Shown here: piece by piece, positions 16,419 to 26,469 of the stretch
How positions within the stretch are numbered: the first letter of the stretch is position 1
Layout of the letters: each line of letters opens with the position of its first letter
The notes under the pieces: generated by a model
Databases searched by the model: none
Told to the model about the DNA's origin: nothing
The model's input: the letters and a program-made list of their open reading frames with translations, nothing else
Assembly (NCBI GenBank): GCA_003670925.1
Contig: QWQG01000138.1
Location: 1-64,000 of the forward strand
Direction: 5' to 3'
DNA: 64,000 nt
DNA from: Planctomycetota bacterium
GTDB lineage: Bacteria; Planctomycetota; Planctomycetia; Planctomycetales; Planctomycetaceae
Position numbers and translations under genes: made by a program

Positions 16419-17063
16419 ATGACAACAAGACCGCGATATCGCTGTGTTCCGCTGTTTGGTCCGCCTGGCGTTGGTAAAGGCACTCAGGGGAAAATCCTGT
16501 CCAATATCCCCGGTTTTTTTCATCTGTCAGTGGGCGACGTATTTCGCTCGATCGATATCGGTTCAGCGAACGGTCGCGAGGTCTATAATCACATTTCGCG
16601 CGGAGAGTTGGTGCCAGATGAACTGACGATTAAGATCTGGCGGAAAGCCCTTGAAGCGTACGTGGCTTTGTCATGGTTTAAGCCGCGCGAAGACCTCTTG
16701 ATTTTGGACGGCATGCCGCGCAACGTTCATCAGGTCGAGATGATTCAGGAACACCTAGAAATCCATCGCGTCATCTATCTAAAGTGTTCTGACGAAGAGG
16801 ACATGATTCACCGAATTCGCCGCCGAGCGATTCGTGAAAATCGAACGGACGATGCGAATGAATCGATCATTCGTCGGCGGTTCGACGTTTACCGAGAGGT
16901 GACGGCACCAGTGCTGCAACAGTACGATCCGGCCATCATCCATGAAGTGGATGCCAATGGATCGCCGTCGGAAGTCGTCCATTCGATTCTGGACTGCCTG
17001 ATCCCGGTTCAGAACGAATTATTTGAAGCCAACCTCCGCGAAGAGGAATCGCGGGGTACCTGA
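16419..17063 (+). CDS. adk: Adenylate kinase
   Basis: 214 residues. It converts ATP and AMP to two ADP in the cytoplasm. The P-loop GPPGVGKGTQG is at residues 14-24, followed by FHLSVGDVFRS and ILDGMPRN, the usual NMP-binding elements. The segment RIRRRAIRENRTDDANESIIRRRF is the arginine-rich LID hinge. The LID itself is short and has no four-cysteine zinc site, so this is the short form. The C-terminus is about 15 residues longer than needed and acidic. The gene converges on rhaB with only 17 bases between the stops. Confidence 0.9.
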   Translation: MTTRPRYRCVPLFGPPGVGKGTQGKILSNIPGFFHLSVGDVFRSIDIGSANGREVYNHISRGELVPDELTIKIWRKALEAYVALSWFKPREDLLILDGMPRNVHQVEMIQEHLEIHRVIYLKCSDEEDMIHRIRRRAIRENRTDDANESIIRRRFDVYREVTAPVLQQYDPAIIHEVDANGSPSEVVHSILDCLIPVQNELFEANLREEESRGT

Positions 17064-17080
17064 AGACTGGATCGCAACTC

Positions 17081-18568
17081 CTAAACTTCGCAGATCCGTT
17101 TGAATCGCTCCCAAGCATCGCTCCAGTCGTCAGCGTTTCGCGGATGAAATTCGGTGATAGATTCTGAACGGCGGACGATGTCGCGGATTTCGCTCAGCGA
17201 CGAAATATCCCCGGCTGACATTGCCTGAACCAACACGTTACCCAAGGCGGTTGCTTCAACGGGACCTGCGATCACAGGAACCCCACAGGCATCGGCGGTG
17301 AACTGATTGAGCAACGCATTCTGCGCTCCTCCCCCGACGACGTGAACCACTTTCACCTGAATGCCCGTGAGTTCTTCTAGGCAAGTGAGTACCATCCGAT
17401 ACTTCAGGGCTAGGCTTTCAAGCGCGCAGCGGACAAACTGTCCTTCGTCTTCCGGAACCGGTTGTCCGACTCGACGGCACTCGACGGCAATGGCTTCCGT
17501 CATGTCTGTGGGACGCAGAAATCCCGGATGATCGGGATCCACAAGCGAGCGAAACGGGGTTGCGCCCGCCGCTTTCCGCGTCAGTTCAGCATAGTCCGCT
17601 TTCAGTCCTCGTTCTTCAAATGCCACCTTACAGCGTTGCACGAGCCACAGGCCCATGATGTTTTTGAGCAGCCGGTAAGTGCCATCGATCCCGCCTTCGT
17701 TCGTGACGTTCAGTTCCATCGCCTTATGCGAAAGGATGGCGTCCCGAACTTCGACGCCCATCAGCGACCAAGTGCCACTGCTGATGTAGGCCCAATCCGG
17801 ATTGCCTGTCTGCGACGTTGGCACCGCCGCCACTGCGGAACCGGTATCATGTGTGGCCGGAGCGATCACTTTCACATCTTTCAGCCCTGTGAATTCCGCG
17901 ACTTCGCGGCGTAATCCGCCAAGCTGCGTGCCCGGCATGATGATTTCCGGAAACATCTCGGTGGGGATTTCAAGTTTCCGTAGCATCTCCACCGCCCAGC
18001 CACGCGTCTTGGCATTCAGCATTTGCGTCGTTGTGGCGTTGGTAAATTCGACGACCCGACTGCCGCTGAGGCACCAGTTGAAAAAGTCCGGAACCATCAG
18101 GAATTTCTTGGCCTGATCGACAAGTTCGGGATCGCGCTCGCACATCGCTAGTAATTGATAGAGGGAATTGATCTGCATAAACTGCAGTCCGGTCTGCGCA
18201 AACATCTCCGCGCGGGGTACACGCTGCAGAGCTTTCGCCAGCATGCCGTCGGTGCGGGAGTCACGATAATTCCACGGCTGGCCGAGAATCTCGTCGTTAC
18301 GATTCAGCAGCACAAAGTCGACGCCCCACGTGTCAACTCCGATGGAAGACACTGACGCTCCGTACTGCGTACTTGCTTCACGCAGGCCGTTCTGGATTTC
18401 GTTCCACAAGCCAATCAGATTCCAACGCAGAGTTCCCCCGAGCCTCACGGGACCGTTGCTGAATCGGTGAATTTCATGCAGTGAAATATGTTGTCCGTCA
18501 AACCGTCCCGCCATGACGCGACCACTTTCTGCGCCCAAATCGACCGCAAGGTACGTTTTTTCTTTCAT
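17081..18568 (-). CDS. rhaB: Rhamnulokinase
   Basis: 495 residues, the normal FGGY-kinase length. It phosphorylates L-rhamnulose to rhamnulose-1-phosphate in rhamnose catabolism. Signature segments are [12 protein letters not shown] at the N-terminus, [38 protein letters not shown], and the C-terminal [15 protein letters not shown] that closes the ATP site. These match RhaB better than other sugar kinases, especially DLGAESGR and GVDTWGVDF. No rhamnose isomerase or aldolase is adjacent. An SPFH-type fragment lies 24 bases upstream on the same strand. Rhamnose is a common component of the sulfated polysaccharides that planctomycetes degrade. Confidence 0.93.
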   Translation of the reverse strand: MKEKTYLAVDLGAESGRVMAGRFDGQHISLHEIHRFSNGPVRLGGTLRWNLIGLWNEIQNGLREASTQYGASVSSIGVDTWGVDFVLLNRNDEILGQPWNYRDSRTDGMLAKALQRVPRAEMFAQTGLQFMQINSLYQLLAMCERDPELVDQAKKFLMVPDFFNWCLSGSRVVEFTNATTTQMLNAKTRGWAVEMLRKLEIPTEMFPEIIMPGTQLGGLRREVAEFTGLKDVKVIAPATHDTGSAVAAVPTSQTGNPDWAYISSGTWSLMGVEVRDAILSHKAMELNVTNEGGIDGTYRLLKNIMGLWLVQRCKVAFEERGLKADYAELTRKAAGATPFRSLVDPDHPGFLRPTDMTEAIAVECRRVGQPVPEDEGQFVRCALESLALKYRMVLTCLEELTGIQVKVVHVVGGGAQNALLNQFTADACGVPVIAGPVEATALGNVLVQAMSAGDISSLSEIRDIVRRSESITEFHPRNADDWSDAWERFKRICEV

Positions 18569-18592
18569 ATGTGCGTTCTTATTCTCGTTGGT

Positions 18593-18829
18593 TCAGGATT
18601 CGCCAGACAGAAGAACGCGAATGATAGCGAACACGCGACTCAGGATGTAGCGGACCGACGTGGTCAAGAACTTACCGAATCGGAGCACCACAATTTCTTC
18701 GCGTGGATTGACAATCACAAATCCGAACAGCAGCACCACGCCGAATATCATGACTGTCACCAGAATCATTTCCAGAAATCCCTCGTTCTGTCTCAATTCA
18801 TTTTCATCAATCGTCTTCAGGGCCCTCAC
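18593..18829 (-). pseudogene. N-terminal fragment of an SPFH (stomatin/HflK-like) protein, or a 78-residue membrane protein
   Basis: 78 residues: a cytoplasmic lead, one strong transmembrane helix (MILVTVMIFGVVLLFGFVIV), then NPREEIVVLRFGKF, which is the typical start of an SPFH/band 7 domain. The frame then leaves the family pattern and stops 24 bases before rhaB. Normal SPFH proteins have about 200 more residues. I read it as a 5' remnant cut off near the rhaB promoter. A short functional membrane protein cannot be excluded. The truncation lies at one side of the large DUF4011 gene region. Confidence 0.45.
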
Positions 18830-19148
18830 CTTTCGTCGTTGAGAATCGTTCCCCTTCGTGTTCAGACAGGACGAACGCTGATGGAGTGCGACCCGAGCGG
18901 CGATTCAGGGCTTAAGACCCAAGTTGCCACGGCGAGGACCACTTGCCGTCGCACCTCTCTCACTTCTGGATTGAGTCCTGATGTGGTAAAGTGACTGTCC
19001 ACTGGCCGCTCACTCTCCAGCACAAAATCGACCGCCAAATCGCGGGTTTCACTGAGAGATTCGGCGAAAGACCCAACAATTCAGATAGCCGTATTTTGTA
19101 AGCTGAACGAAGCGTCGAGCAAGACAACCCCAAGAACGGTTGGAACGA
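18830..19148. other. Intergenic region before the DUF4011 helicase gene
   Basis: About 320 bases, divergent between the SPFH fragment and the helicase gene. I see no gene and no convincing promoter or repeat. Confidence 0.4.
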
Positions 19149-22100
19149 ATGGAACCTGAGAATTCAACGAATTCAGCAAGCCTTGAAGAACTGCTCCATG
19201 ACAAAGTTGAGAAGTGGCGAAGCAAACTGCTCGACATCGGCAACCGGAATCCACTGGTAAGCTGCTCGTTCAATCCGTCTCGTGGAGTCATTGAGATCGT
19301 CACGCCGGACAGTGAACGCGTCTGGCGGAGCCTTGCTGCAGATTCCGAGGCCGGTGCCGATCCCATGCGATTTCCATGGCGTCGTGAGCTTATTCCGCCG
19401 CCTGTCGCAGAAGGCTCGATTCTCGCACCGAAAAAGAATCGTCCGGCAAAAGGCGTGTTGTTTTCAGAGGGTTCCGATCCGGGTTCTGTTTCCCTGTCGT
19501 CCACGCCGACTGCAAATGAACCTGCGAATGAACCAATGACGGTTGTGGACTGGAATCCCTCGCTGGACGAATGTCGGATGTCGCCGCGTCTCAGAGAGAC
19601 TGACCTGCTCACAGAGATGTCGGATCGGGTGATTGAGCGCAGATTAAGAACTGTTGATGGACACGCGCGTCTTGCCATGTCGGAACAGGGTGTTCATGTC
19701 CTGTACATCGCCTTCGGATTTCTGAAGTGGTTTGAATCAAAGGACAGTGAAGATGAGCGACGCAGTCCGCTGATTCTGGTGCCCGTGACGCTGTCGCGGA
19801 AATCGACCAGCGCGCCGTGGGAGCTCACGGAAGCAGAGGATGATGCCATTGACAATCTTTGCCTCAGGCAACGGTTGCGCCAGGACTTTTCGCTGGAATT
19901 GCCGCCCTTACCGGATATCAACGAGCTTGAGGAACCGGGTGCCAGGATAGCTTTTCTGGATTCAGTCCGAACAGCGATCAAGGAGTGCGATCGCTGGGAA
20001 GTGGAAGATCGCGCGGCGATCGGCCTGTTTGCATTTCCCAAAGTCGCTATGTGGAAAGACCTTGGTGACCACACCAAGGCCGTAATCAATCATCCGCTGT
20101 GCCGGTCGATTGGCGGTGACACGACGATCGCCCCCATGGTTTCTTTTGGTCCGGTTGACGAAATTCCCGATGGGGACAGGCTCGATGATGACGTGCCCCC
20201 CGGTGAAGTGAAGGCAATTCTCGACTGTGATTCCAGCCAACTTGAGGCCATCGTTGCGGCTCGCCGAGGTGTCAGTCTGGTTCTCGATGGTCCGCCAGGA
20301 ACCGGCAAGAGTCAAACAATCGCTAACATCATTGCTGATGCCCTGTCCGAGGGCCGTACGATTCTGTTTGTGAGTGAGAAAGTCTCGGCGTTGGGCGTTG
20401 TGAAGCGAAGGCTCGACGAAAAAGGGCTCGGTGATTTTTGCCTGGAATGTCATTCCAGCAAGGCAAATCGTAAATCGGTATTGTTTGAACTGGAATCATG
20501 TCTAGGGCTTCAGGCAGAGGTTTACACTGACGCTCAACCAAAACTGGACGAAGTCAAACAGAGGCGAGATGTTCTGAATGACTACATCCGCAGCGTGCAT
20601 CGTCCACGAATGCCGTTGGGACTTTCCCCTTACGAACTTTATGGGCAGGTAGGGCGATTAACACGTCTGGGATTTGCGACCAAGTCAAGATGCGAGCTGC
20701 CTGACGCTGCCAGTGTCGATCGAACGACGTTTGATTCATGGCTGAGATTGCTTGGCCAGGCCGTTGATTCTGCTGCCGTTATCAAATCACACGACGTCCA
20801 TCCATGGCGAGGCTGCAAGCTGACCTCACGATCACTGTCTCTGGCGGATGATTTGCAGCATCACCTTGCGGTGCTATTCACTGCACTGGAAACGATAGAT
20901 CGCTCTTTGTCACCACTTGTTGCCGAGGATCTTCTCGCGGAATCTCCGACGCCGGCGACACTGAATGACACAATCAGATCGATCGCTGAAAGTTTGACCG
21001 CACCGGAAATTCCGGCAATTTGGTTCGAATCGCCCGCCGAATCAACGGCGGCGATGCTGAGCAAGCTGAACGCTGACGACAATGAACGCCAGTTGCGAAC
21101 TCGCCTGAGCCATTTTGTTGGCGATATCGCTCGACGGTTTCCTGCTTCTTCTGCCGCGGCTCTGTCGACCAATGATAAGGGGTGGACCCTTCGATTCGTA
21201 GACAGACTCCCGGACTCATTGCGCGGGCAGATCCTTGTCGTGAATGACATGATGAGGCGACTCACTGAGTTTTCAGGGACTCTGAATGACACGGAAATCC
21301 GACTGGCAGAGCTAGTCGCACAGCTTCATGTTCCGATCAAATCAGATCTTCCGATCGGATCAATTCCGAGGCTCATTGAACTTGCCGGAAGTATCTGTGA
21401 AAGTGGAACCATGAGGCCTGCGTGGCTGGCAGCTGAAAACTGGACCGAGCTTCATCAGATTGCAGAGATTGGGCGTACGGAATTGCACGAAGCGGAAATG
21501 ATCGCGGCTACGCTGCACGATCGTATCCCGGCGACTCGATTGCAGGATTTGGCAGGTTGTGTTCGGAACGTCGCACAATTGAAGGAAGCCTGGCGATTGA
21601 GCGAATCAAGCTGTCCGACTGGAACGCCCAGAGACCTTGAACAATTTGCGAAATCATGTCGTGCAGCGAATCAAGCGATCAACGATACGCGTGATGCCGT
21701 GAAATCTCTGTGGTCGGCGTTTGGAATGTCGCACTTTGATTCTGTCACTCTCAGCATTGCGAGGCGAGTCCCAGCGTTGACTCCTGCGATAGCCGATGCC
21801 GGAATCGTACATGGTACGTGGGCAGACGCGGGGCTGCGGGTTCGACTGCGAACCGTATGTGAAACGGCTGTGGAAGATCTTGAAGAAGCGAGTTCACTCC
21901 GTGAATTGCTTTCCAGCCGACTCTCGCACCGCGCATTCAAAGATTCGTCGCTGTCTATCACTACCAAAGCGTCGCAATACTCATCTTTCTTCAGGCGATT
22001 GTTTGGCGGGTTTGCAGCGTTCAAGAAAGATGTCGCAGAGCTCTATAAAGACCGGGTTCCGGGAACGGTTGATCTTTTGTCTGATATGGATCGTTTGAAC

Positions 22101-25100
22101 CGGCATCATCGACGCATTGAGGACGTAAAATCTGCCGCAGACGAACATAGACAGCACATGCTGCCAAGTCATGATGCACAGGATGCGGGAGCGTGGCGAC
22201 AGCTGAAGTCAGCGATCGACGCCAATGAAGCCTTCTTCATGGCCGCTGGACCTCAAGGGCTTTCGTCTGGCTCCGCAACTCGTGTAGACCCAGTGGCGAT
22301 TACGTCGTTTGCCACGCAACTGTCGGAGGCGATTAATCGAATTCGCCAGACAACGGATGGCACGCCGCTGGCCGGGCTGTTTGAATCTTTAACGCTCGAT
22401 GAAATGGCGACAAAAGTCGCCGTCTTGCACGACGCGGCGACCGTCTGCCATGAAGCGATTACGAAGGCCGGCAGTCTCTACGATCAGGATCCGCCGTCAA
22501 CAGGTCAACTGTTCAATGATGTCGCTGCAGCAATTCGTCGTGAAGAGCACCTCTGCCGCGTAAGAGATACCTTCGCGGCACATCCTGAATTGATGCCAGT
22601 TGGGGGCACGCCGACGGACCCATCAACCTGGAGACGGATCACCGCAGGTGTTAGCGCAGCGGAACGTTTGAGTCGGCTTGTGCGAAACCCTCAAGCGCTG
22701 CACTCGATTCTCTGCAGCGACAGCGGTATTGACGCTAATGCACTGATCATAGCTATTGACGGAACGAACGCATCATATCACCGCCTGCTTGGCTCAATGC
22801 AGCGATGCGAAGACATGATCTCGCTCTCTCTACCCAACGAGCCTGAGACTGAAAGCAGTCGACGACCGATCTCTGCCATGAAGGCAATCGCGATTTCGGT
22901 GACAGACTCTGTCAGCAACCGATTTCGGCAACTCGAGGACATCATCGGAGTACTGCGGAATGAGTGCGACGCCAACATCAGCCGATTGCCTGAAGACGGC
23001 GATGTAATCGAAAGACTCAACGTGATTCTGGCGGAGTCGGCGGCAGCCTCTCAGCACCTGGCCGCCTTGAGAATCGCCGATCCTCATGGGGACGACAAAC
23101 CGAAGATTCTGTGGCTGGCCGAGTTCGCCGCTGCCGGACGAATTTCGCAATTGGTTCGCACAATAGCGTCAAGTAAAGAACTGCGAGAGCGATGTCGCAA
23201 AATAGTGGCAGATGTCAGGGCGGCCATGTCCGGTGAATTCAAATCGTCGTGGGATTTCCTGAAGTCGTTGTTCGACCTAAAAGCGGACGTTTCATCAGGA
23301 ATCACAATCGCGAACGCCCACGTTGGCCAACTCGCCGCTCATTTGAAAGGCCTGCAGCCACGAGCCTCATCCATGGATGAGTGGTTGAAGTTTTCACGAT
23401 GGCGACGAGATATGCTGGACGGGGGCTTTTTGGCAGTGGTTGACGAGCTGCTGGAAGGGAAGTACGAACCAGAAGAAACCGTTGATGTTGTCTCGATTCG
23501 GTTTTATCGCAAACTCTTCGATCACCTCGCCGCCACGGATCACGCGCTGGCGGAGTTTGACATTGAACAACACGAGCGTGTGCGCGAGCGATTTCGTCAA
23601 CTTGACGAGTGGGAGATTCGTGCAGCATCAACTCGGATCAGGCAGTATCAACTGGGGCGCACTGATCGACCACGCATTGGGACGCTCACGGGTGCGAGCA
23701 GTGAGCTTGGGATTCTGCAGCGTGAAATCGCCAAGAAACGCAAACACATGCCGCTGCGTCGACTGTTTGCGGAAATACCCAGCATTCTGCAGCGACTTAA
23801 ACCGTGCATCATGATGAGTCCCCTGTCGGTCAGTACGTTCCTAGAGAATGATCAGATTCGATTTGACCTCGTGATTTTCGACGAAGCGTCACAGGTGTTT
23901 CCCTGGGATGCAATCGGGGCTATTTACCGCGGCGGCCAAACCATCGTGGCCGGAGATGAGAAGCAGCTGCCTCCGACAAACTTCTTCAGTCGCGCCGATG
24001 CAGAAACGGATGAAGAAGACGACATCGGGGACTTCGAAAGCATTCTGTCGCTGTGCAAGTCGATCAACATGCCAAGTAAACGCCTGCGATGGCACTACCG
24101 TTCGAAGCGAGAACCACTGATCGCGTTTTCCAATCGGCACTTCTACGACGGCGATCTCGTCACCTTTCCGAGCGTGCGGGATGCCTCTGGCGACGCAGTT
24201 CGCTTCGATTATGTTCCCGAGGGCCGATGGGTTGATCGCAAGAACATCAAAGAGGCCGAAAGGGTCGCCGATCTTGTCATCCATCACCTACGGACTCAAC
24301 CGGAAAAATCTCTGGGGGTCATTACATTTAACCAGACTCAGCAGCGTGCCATTGAAGATATTATCTACGACCGACGCAGAAATGATCCTCGAATTGATGC
24401 TGTATTCAGCGTCAGTTTGACAGAGCCGATGTTCATCAAGAATCTGGAAACGGTGCAGGGGGATGAGCGAGATGTGATTCTGCTTTCGATGGCATACGGC
24501 TTCAATGACGCGAACAAGCCTCCTGCTAACTTCGGGCCAATTAACAAGAGCGGCGGAGAACGACGATTAAACGTCGCCGTCACGAGAGCGAAAGAGGAGA
24601 TTATTTTCGTTTCTTCAGTTCGGGCGGCAGATTTGGATTTGAGTCGCTCAACAAGTGAAGGAGCACACTTGCTGAAGGCCTACCTTGAGTATGCAGAAAA
24701 GGGTGTTGATTCCTTGGCGAGAGCGAAGGTAGATTTCGCCAGCGAAGCGGAATCACCGTTCGAAGAGGAGGTCGCAGCGGCACTTCAGCGGCATGGGCTG
24801 GAGCCTGTGCCTCAAGTGGGTTGCGGTGGCTTTCGCATCGACATGGCGCTGAAGCATCCCGATCGTCCCGGCGAATATTGCCTTGGTATCGAATGCGACG
24901 GGGCCACCTATCACTCATCGCAAACAGCCCGTGACCGCGATCGAATTCGACAAAGTATTTTGGAATCTCTTGGCTGGAGAATGGTGCGTGTGTGGTCTAC
25001 GGACTGGGTGCGAGATCCGACCAAACAGGTGAACAGGATTCTGGCGGCTTATGAATTGGCGATGGCTGCCCCAGAGCCGCAGATCAGGGCGAACGATGCG

Positions 25101-25403
25101 ACGGAGGAAGAAGATCTCGATCTCAAACCCACCGTTGTGAAAGTCGGGAGGCCCACTTCACCGACATATTCGTCAATCACAGATGTGCCAAATGACCAGA
25201 TCCTGAAAACAGCCGTATCGGTCGTGCTGCATGCTGGCGCGACAGAATTTGAGGATCTGATCAAGCTGACGGCTAGAGAACTCGGATTCCTGCGTCTCGG
25301 CCCGCGAATTCGCCGCAAACTTGAAGAATCACTCACACGTGAACTGGAAAAAGGTAGTCTTCAACGGATCGGCGACCGGATTTCCGTGCCGCAGCACAAG
25401 TGA
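19149..25403 (+). CDS. Giant DUF4011 / SF1 helicase / PD-(D/E)XK nuclease / DUF3320 protein, candidate defence gene
   Basis: 2084 residues from the ATG at 19149; an in-frame TTG at 19140 would add three. Residues 1-240 match DUF4011 (WRSKLLDIGNRNPLVSC). Helicase motifs follow: Walker A GPPGTGKSQT near residue 381, then a very long helical insert, DEAS near 1578, GDEKQLPP near 1600, LRWHYRS near 1640, ETVQGDERD near 1760 and NVAVTRAKEE near 1807. An endonuclease of the MTES_1575/Vsr-like type comes next (SPFEEEV, FRIDMAL, GIECDGATYHSS, VWSTDW; near 1870-1960), then a C-terminal DUF3320 helical domain (LGPRIRRKLEESL). From memory, at least one member of this family (HheA) has been reported as an antiphage protein; I could not check this. 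The gene stands alone, with an SPFH fragment on one side and a repeat-bearing non-coding stretch on the other. Confidence 0.88.
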   Translation: MEPENSTNSASLEELLHDKVEKWRSKLLDIGNRNPLVSCSFNPSRGVIEIVTPDSERVWRSLAADSEAGADPMRFPWRRELIPPPVAEGSILAPKKNRPAKGVLFSEGSDPGSVSLSSTPTANEPANEPMTVVDWNPSLDECRMSPRLRETDLLTEMSDRVIERRLRTVDGHARLAMSEQGVHVLYIAFGFLKWFESKDSEDERRSPLILVPVTLSRKSTSAPWELTEAEDDAIDNLCLRQRLRQDFSLELPPLPDINELEEPGARIAFLDSVRTAIKECDRWEVEDRAAIGLFAFPKVAMWKDLGDHTKAVINHPLCRSIGGDTTIAPMVSFGPVDEIPDGDRLDDDVPPGEVKAILDCDSSQLEAIVAARRGVSLVLDGPPGTGKSQTIANIIADALSEGRTILFVSEKVSALGVVKRRLDEKGLGDFCLECHSSKANRKSVLFELESCLGLQAEVYTDAQPKLDEVKQRRDVLNDYIRSVHRPRMPLGLSPYELYGQVGRLTRLGFATKSRCELPDAASVDRTTFDSWLRLLGQAVDSAAVIKSHDVHPWRGCKLTSRSLSLADDLQHHLAVLFTALETIDRSLSPLVAEDLLAESPTPATLNDTIRSIAESLTAPEIPAIWFESPAESTAAMLSKLNADDNERQLRTRLSHFVGDIARRFPASSAAALSTNDKGWTLRFVDRLPDSLRGQILVVNDMMRRLTEFSGTLNDTEIRLAELVAQLHVPIKSDLPIGSIPRLIELAGSICESGTMRPAWLAAENWTELHQIAEIGRTELHEAEMIAATLHDRIPATRLQDLAGCVRNVAQLKEAWRLSESSCPTGTPRDLEQFAKSCRAANQAINDTRDAVKSLWSAFGMSHFDSVTLSIARRVPALTPAIADAGIVHGTWADAGLRVRLRTVCETAVEDLEEASSLRELLSSRLSHRAFKDSSLSITTKASQYSSFFRRLFGGFAAFKKDVAELYKDRVPGTVDLLSDMDRLNRHHRRIEDVKSAADEHRQHMLPSHDAQDAGAWRQLKSAIDANEAFFMAAGPQGLSSGSATRVDPVAITSFATQLSEAINRIRQTTDGTPLAGLFESLTLDEMATKVAVLHDAATVCHEAITKAGSLYDQDPPSTGQLFNDVAAAIRREEHLCRVRDTFAAHPELMPVGGTPTDPSTWRRITAGVSAAERLSRLVRNPQALHSILCSDSGIDANALIIAIDGTNASYHRLLGSMQRCEDMISLSLPNEPETESSRRPISAMKAIAISVTDSVSNRFRQLEDIIGVLRNECDANISRLPEDGDVIERLNVILAESAAASQHLAALRIADPHGDDKPKILWLAEFAAAGRISQLVRTIASSKELRERCRKIVADVRAAMSGEFKSSWDFLKSLFDLKADVSSGITIANAHVGQLAAHLKGLQPRASSMDEWLKFSRWRRDMLDGGFLAVVDELLEGKYEPEETVDVVSIRFYRKLFDHLAATDHALAEFDIEQHERVRERFRQLDEWEIRAASTRIRQYQLGRTDRPRIGTLTGASSELGILQREIAKKRKHMPLRRLFAEIPSILQRLKPCIMMSPLSVSTFLENDQIRFDLVIFDEASQVFPWDAIGAIYRGGQTIVAGDEKQLPPTNFFSRADAETDEEDDIGDFESILSLCKSINMPSKRLRWHYRSKREPLIAFSNRHFYDGDLVTFPSVRDASGDAVRFDYVPEGRWVDRKNIKEAERVADLVIHHLRTQPEKSLGVITFNQTQQRAIEDIIYDRRRNDPRIDAVFSVSLTEPMFIKNLETVQGDERDVILLSMAYGFNDANKPPANFGPINKSGGERRLNVAVTRAKEEIIFVSSVRAADLDLSRSTSEGAHLLKAYLEYAEKGVDSLARAKVDFASEAESPFEEEVAAALQRHGLEPVPQVGCGGFRIDMALKHPDRPGEYCLGIECDGATYHSSQTARDRDRIRQSILESLGWRMVRVWSTDWVRDPTKQVNRILAAYELAMAAPEPQIRANDATEEEDLDLKPTVVKVGRPTSPTYSSITDVPNDQILKTAVSVVLHAGATEFEDLIKLTARELGFLRLGPRIRRKLEESLTRELEKGSLQRIGDRISVPQHK

Positions 25404-25920
25404 GCGGAGCCGGAGGGCTAAGACACGGACGGAGCGATGACAAGAAATGCCGTAGCAAATGCCATGGCATTTTATGAAGAGCACATAGGAGAAAGAGCAA
25501 ATAGGAGGTCCGGTCTCTTTGAATTAAGCGGTCTCTTTGAATTGAGTCCTTGCCCTCCTTGGCTCTTCTTGTCTGTCTTTGAATCTGACCCCTTATTGTC
25601 TGTTGAATGTGTTCCACTGAGCTTCGGTCAGTGTGTTCCACTGGGCATCGCCCATGCCGTGCCGCCGGAATTCGTGATGCCGGTAATCTCATTCGCGTAG
25701 TTGGCTGTTGTACCTTGGACATTCATGTCCGAGTCCTCGCTAGAAGACATGGCTGATACGAAACATGCACAATCTACAGGTACAAGCCGTCCTACCAGTA
25801 CAGGCGGTCAGAAACGTCAGGGAGGCAGCCCGCGCGGTGCGAAGGCCATCGCCAAACTGGCGGGCGGGAGTAAGACCATCCGATCGCTGGATGACACGTA
25901 TCAGATCGGATTTCCCGGCA
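25404..25920. repeat. Non-coding stretch with short direct repeats and a hairpin
   Basis: About 500 bases between convergent genes. Visible structure: an 18-base tandem repeat, CGGTCTCTTTGAATTAAG (25511-25528) and the same with one change (25529-25546); two copies of TGTGTTCCACTG (25608-25619 and 25632-25643); and between them a hairpin, CACTGA (25615-25620) with TCAGTG (25628-25633). The open frames here have no protein-like features. It may be a worn mobile-element remnant, but no transposase sequence was recognised. Confidence 0.5.
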
Positions 25921-26469
25921 TTACTCGCATTGACAGCTGTCCTGCCCGCAACAGCAATTGTTGCAAAGAGCATCGGGCATCTGAGCGAAGTAGGAGGGAC
26001 CGTACTTTGATGGGGCGTCAGCCAGTGAATAGGGTTCAAATTCCATCCGGTAGCCGTCGCATGGGCGAGCGAACATATTTCCGAAGCCGCGTGGCCGAAA
26101 CGGTGCTGGGGCGCAGCGTTGTGACTTGGTGAGGGTTGCAGCCCGAGGCCGATACCATGACGTATACCTGTCAAAACGCGTCGAAAAATGATTGAACCCG
26201 TTTCCAGCAGAACCGGGTGCTCCAAGATCCGGATTCGAGCGAATCTGAGCGAATCCATTGAAGGAATGTTCGGGCATGATCGCGTCTCCGGTTCGAACCG
26301 GAGCGAACTTTCGGAGCGAGTACTTGCTCGGAACCAGAGACGGATTAGAACCCTGCGCTGGAGTCACCCCGTCGCTGTAATTCTGTGGAACCGGCGGTTG
26401 AGCAATACAACTCAACTGCCCAATCAGCAGTGCCAAGACAAAAACAGGCACTGGAATGTTGCGTTTCAT
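25921..26469 (-). CDS. Secreted protein with a cysteine-cluster C-terminus, unknown function
   Basis: 182 residues from the ATG at 26469; AGGAT lies eight bases before it, and the longer frame upstream is not protein-like. A signal peptide (MKRNIPVPVFVLALLIGQLS) is followed by a mature chain rich in Tyr, Arg, Pro and Asn (STRFDRYTSWYRPRAATL, RPCDGYRMEFEPYSLADAP). It ends in CNNCCCGQDSCQCE, six cysteines in fourteen residues. I do not recognise a family with certainty. The Cys cluster could bind metal or form disulfides outside the cytoplasm. It is convergent with the DUF4011 gene and divergent from fabH, and no operon partner is seen. Confidence 0.6.
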   Translation of the reverse strand: MKRNIPVPVFVLALLIGQLSCIAQPPVPQNYSDGVTPAQGSNPSLVPSKYSLRKFAPVRTGDAIMPEHSFNGFAQIRSNPDLGAPGSAGNGFNHFSTRFDRYTSWYRPRAATLTKSQRCAPAPFRPRGFGNMFARPCDGYRMEFEPYSLADAPSKYGPSYFAQMPDALCNNCCCGQDSCQCE

